Source of the DNA: Phycisphaerae bacterium
Lineage (GTDB): Bacteria; Planctomycetota; Phycisphaerae; SM23-33
Reading direction: 5' to 3'
Length of the DNA stretch: 5,983 nucleotides
NCBI GenBank assembly: GCA_030754715.1
Contig: JASLZV010000128.1
Location: 1-5,983 of the forward strand
The translations under genes were made by a program, and so were the position numbers. The notes beneath the pieces are model-generated. The model was not told where the DNA came from and made no database searches. It saw only the letters and a program-made list of their open reading frames with translations. Of the stretch, positions 4,859 through 5,983 are shown one piece after another. The stretch's first letter is position 1. Each line of letters starts with the position of its first letter.

Positions 4859-5791
4859 TCAGATATCCTGGTCCGGGATGCTCTGATTCAGGATGTCTTG
4901 CCCCGAGGTATCCTGATCCGAGGTGTTTTCCACCTCAATGTCCTGGCCGGTGTCTGCCCGCCTACTGCGCGTGAGTGTGCTGCGTACCATTTCAATGCGG
5001 GAGCGGACCTCTTTCATAGACTGGGGCCTGCGGGCAGGGGAGACCTCGATACAGTCGTTTATCAGTTTGCTCAAGCCCGATGGCACATTGGGGTTGAGTT
5101 GCTCGGGCGGTGTTACGATCAGGTCTATCTTCAGGGTGACCTCGCCCTTTTTTGGCAGGACGGTTGGAATGGCCTGTCCGGTCAGTGACCAATACAAAGA
5201 CGCGCCGAAGTTGAATACGTCGGTCCGGGAATCGAGTGGCTGGCGGTGAACCTGCTCGGGGGCGATGAAGTCCGGCGTGCCCTGGATACGCTTTTTGATT
5301 ATGCCTACGCGGCAACTTTGCCCAAGGTCGATGATCTTCACCGTGCCATCGTCGGCTACCAGAATGTTGTTGGGTTTGGTGTCCGCGTGCACCAGACTGC
5401 GGGAGTTCATGTGCTCCAGAGCAGCCGCCACATGGGAGAATACCTCCACGGCATTTATGACCGACTGTGGGCGGGAATCCTGTACGGTTCGCCCACGGCA
5501 GTACTCCATGATCAGATGAATCTCCCGGACCACCAGCCACCGCCGTATGTGGCGGATGTCGTAAATCTTCCGAATGCTGGGGTAGTCCAGGCGGTTGGCC
5601 ACAGCGTGTTCATTTTCTGCCTGCTGCAAGAAACGCTGGTCCGATGTCTCCCGCCTAACGACCCGCTTCAGCGCATACATATCCCCCGTCCGGCTGTCGC
5701 GAATTTTCCAGATTGTGCTACGAGCGCCGCTACCGAGAAACTGCGCTACTTGGTAGCCGGGTACCTCCAGTGTCTTGACGGTTGTGCTCAT
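4859..5791 (-). CDS. Hanks-type Ser/Thr protein kinase with C-terminal pentapeptide repeats
   Basis: The 310-residue protein is essentially one kinase domain with no transmembrane segment, so it should be cytoplasmic. Kinase motifs in order are: glycine loop LGSGARSTIW (19-28); ALK with ATP-anchoring Lys42; helix-C Glu61; hinge region MEYCRG (95-100); catalytic loop HADTKPNN (135-142) with Asp137, Lys139 and Asn142; DLG (155-157) with metal-binding Asp155; and APE (177-179). The key residues for activity are present. The catalytic loop is HAD instead of HRD, so it is a non-RD kinase, and the magnesium loop is DLG instead of DFG. The last 30 residues (281-310) are six exact pentads of xxQDI type. 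ATG at 5791 is preceded by AGGA (complement of 5797-5800) at 5 nt. The next gene, a metallophosphoesterase, starts 1 base after the stop. Substrates are unknown. Confidence 0.95.
   Translation of the reverse strand: MSTTVKTLEVPGYQVAQFLGSGARSTIWKIRDSRTGDMYALKRVVRRETSDQRFLQQAENEHAVANRLDYPSIRKIYDIRHIRRWLVVREIHLIMEYCRGRTVQDSRPQSVINAVEVFSHVAAALEHMNSRSLVHADTKPNNILVADDGTVKIIDLGQSCRVGIIKKRIQGTPDFIAPEQVHRQPLDSRTDVFNFGASLYWSLTGQAIPTVLPKKGEVTLKIDLIVTPPEQLNPNVPSGLSKLINDCIEVSPARRPQSMKEVRSRIEMVRSTLTRSRRADTGQDIEVENTSDQDTSGQDILNQSIPDQDI
4862..4951 (-). repeat. Six tandem 15-bp units encoding pentapeptides at the kinase C-terminus
   Basis: The final 30 codons of the kinase divide exactly into six five-residue units: TGQDI, EVENT, SDQDT, SGQDI, LNQSI, PDQDI. 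The consensus is x-(G/D/N)-Q-D-I. Conservation at amino-acid level with DNA divergence suggests an old expansion under selection. The acidic, flexible composition fits a tail or a docking segment and does not fit the folded pentapeptide-repeat helix (A(D/N)LxX). Confidence 0.75.
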
Positions 5792-5983
5792 CCCTGTCCT
5801 GATCCAAGTTTTAGCTTTATGAACGTTATGAAAGTATAAGTGCTAATATATCTGCATCGCGAGCTTCTGGGGCCTACGCGAAAAATACACATGTATCTGA
5901 CATGAATAGTATCGACATTCTGCCCGAATGGACAGGAGAAAACTCGAAATTGATGCCGAAATTGAGGGGTGCGGGAGGAAGGC
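5792..5983. promoter_or_regulatory. AT-rich upstream region of the kinase operon, up to the window edge
   Basis: The kinase gene should be transcribed leftward from here. Minus-strand -10-like hexamers are TATACT (complement of 5833-5838) and TATATT (complement of 5845-5850), but neither has a recognisable -35. A 9-nt near-perfect tandem repeat, TTATGAACG (5817-5825) and TTATGAAAG (5826-5834), lies in the presumed leader and overlaps the first -10. On the plus strand, ATGs at 5902 and 5928 both open frames that run to the window edge (27 and 18 complete codons). Neither has a ribosome site, so a gene there cannot be called. Confidence 0.35.

Noticed and set aside
4736..5188. Plus-strand frame whose translation reads DILVR-DALIQ-DVLPR-GILIR, resembling a pentapeptide-repeat protein
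   Set aside because: It is the opposite strand of the 15-bp repeats at the end of the kinase gene, and the rest of the frame lies antisense to the well-supported kinase and phosphoesterase. The periodicity comes from the real gene.
5246..5839. Plus-strand frame of 197 codons
   Set aside because: It is entirely antisense to the kinase catalytic domain, whose motifs are unambiguous.
5902..5983. Possible start of a plus-strand gene at ATG 5902 or 5928
   Set aside because: Both frames run to the window edge, but neither has a Shine-Dalgarno or a promoter, and the two conflict. The sequence beyond 5983 is needed.

Overview
The window looks like bacterial chromosome of moderately high GC, with gene content typical of Planctomycetota: an ECF-type sigma factor followed by a small membrane protein, a short Hanks-type Ser/Thr kinase paired with a GDxHG metallophosphoesterase, a stand-alone trpC, and weak or absent Shine-Dalgarno sites at some starts. 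The phylum assignment is an inference from gene content and style. No 16S or other decisive marker is present.

Layout. Positions 1-1188 hold a three-gene minus-strand operon: an RNA polymerase sigma factor (589-1188), a single-pass membrane protein overlapping it by 20 bp and placed where an anti-sigma factor would be (156-608), and the start of a secreted, highly charged protein (1-159, cut by the window edge) that overlaps its predecessor by an ATGA. Positions 1189-2103 contain no protein gene but are not empty. They hold a tRNA-Ala(GGC) with stem-loops on both sides, a REP-like palindrome with a 21-bp-period direct repeat, and an apparent autonomous structured RNA of about 205 nt (about 1764-1968). 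That RNA has a near-consensus sigma-70 promoter, termini that can pair with each other, an H-type pseudoknot of 7+9 bp, and a GC helix followed by five T's. I cannot assign it to a known family, and it is the most interesting object here.

Positions 2104-3006 encode a CPBP-family intramembrane protease on the minus strand, divergent from trpC (3055-3867, plus strand; indole-3-glycerol-phosphate synthase). A small convergent gap follows. Positions 4000-5791 then hold a minus-strand two-gene unit: a Ser/Thr kinase with six C-terminal pentapeptide repeats and, one base after its stop codon, a PPP-like metallophosphoesterase. Together they look like a co-translated kinase/phosphatase pair. The last 190 bp are an AT-rich upstream region for the kinase and may also contain the beginning of a gene leaving the window.

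Functionally the window is mostly regulation: an ECF sigma module that may sense envelope state, a phospho-signalling pair, a membrane protease and an orphan RNA, with a tRNA gene and a tryptophan-biosynthesis gene between them. No CRISPR array, transposase or phage gene was seen.
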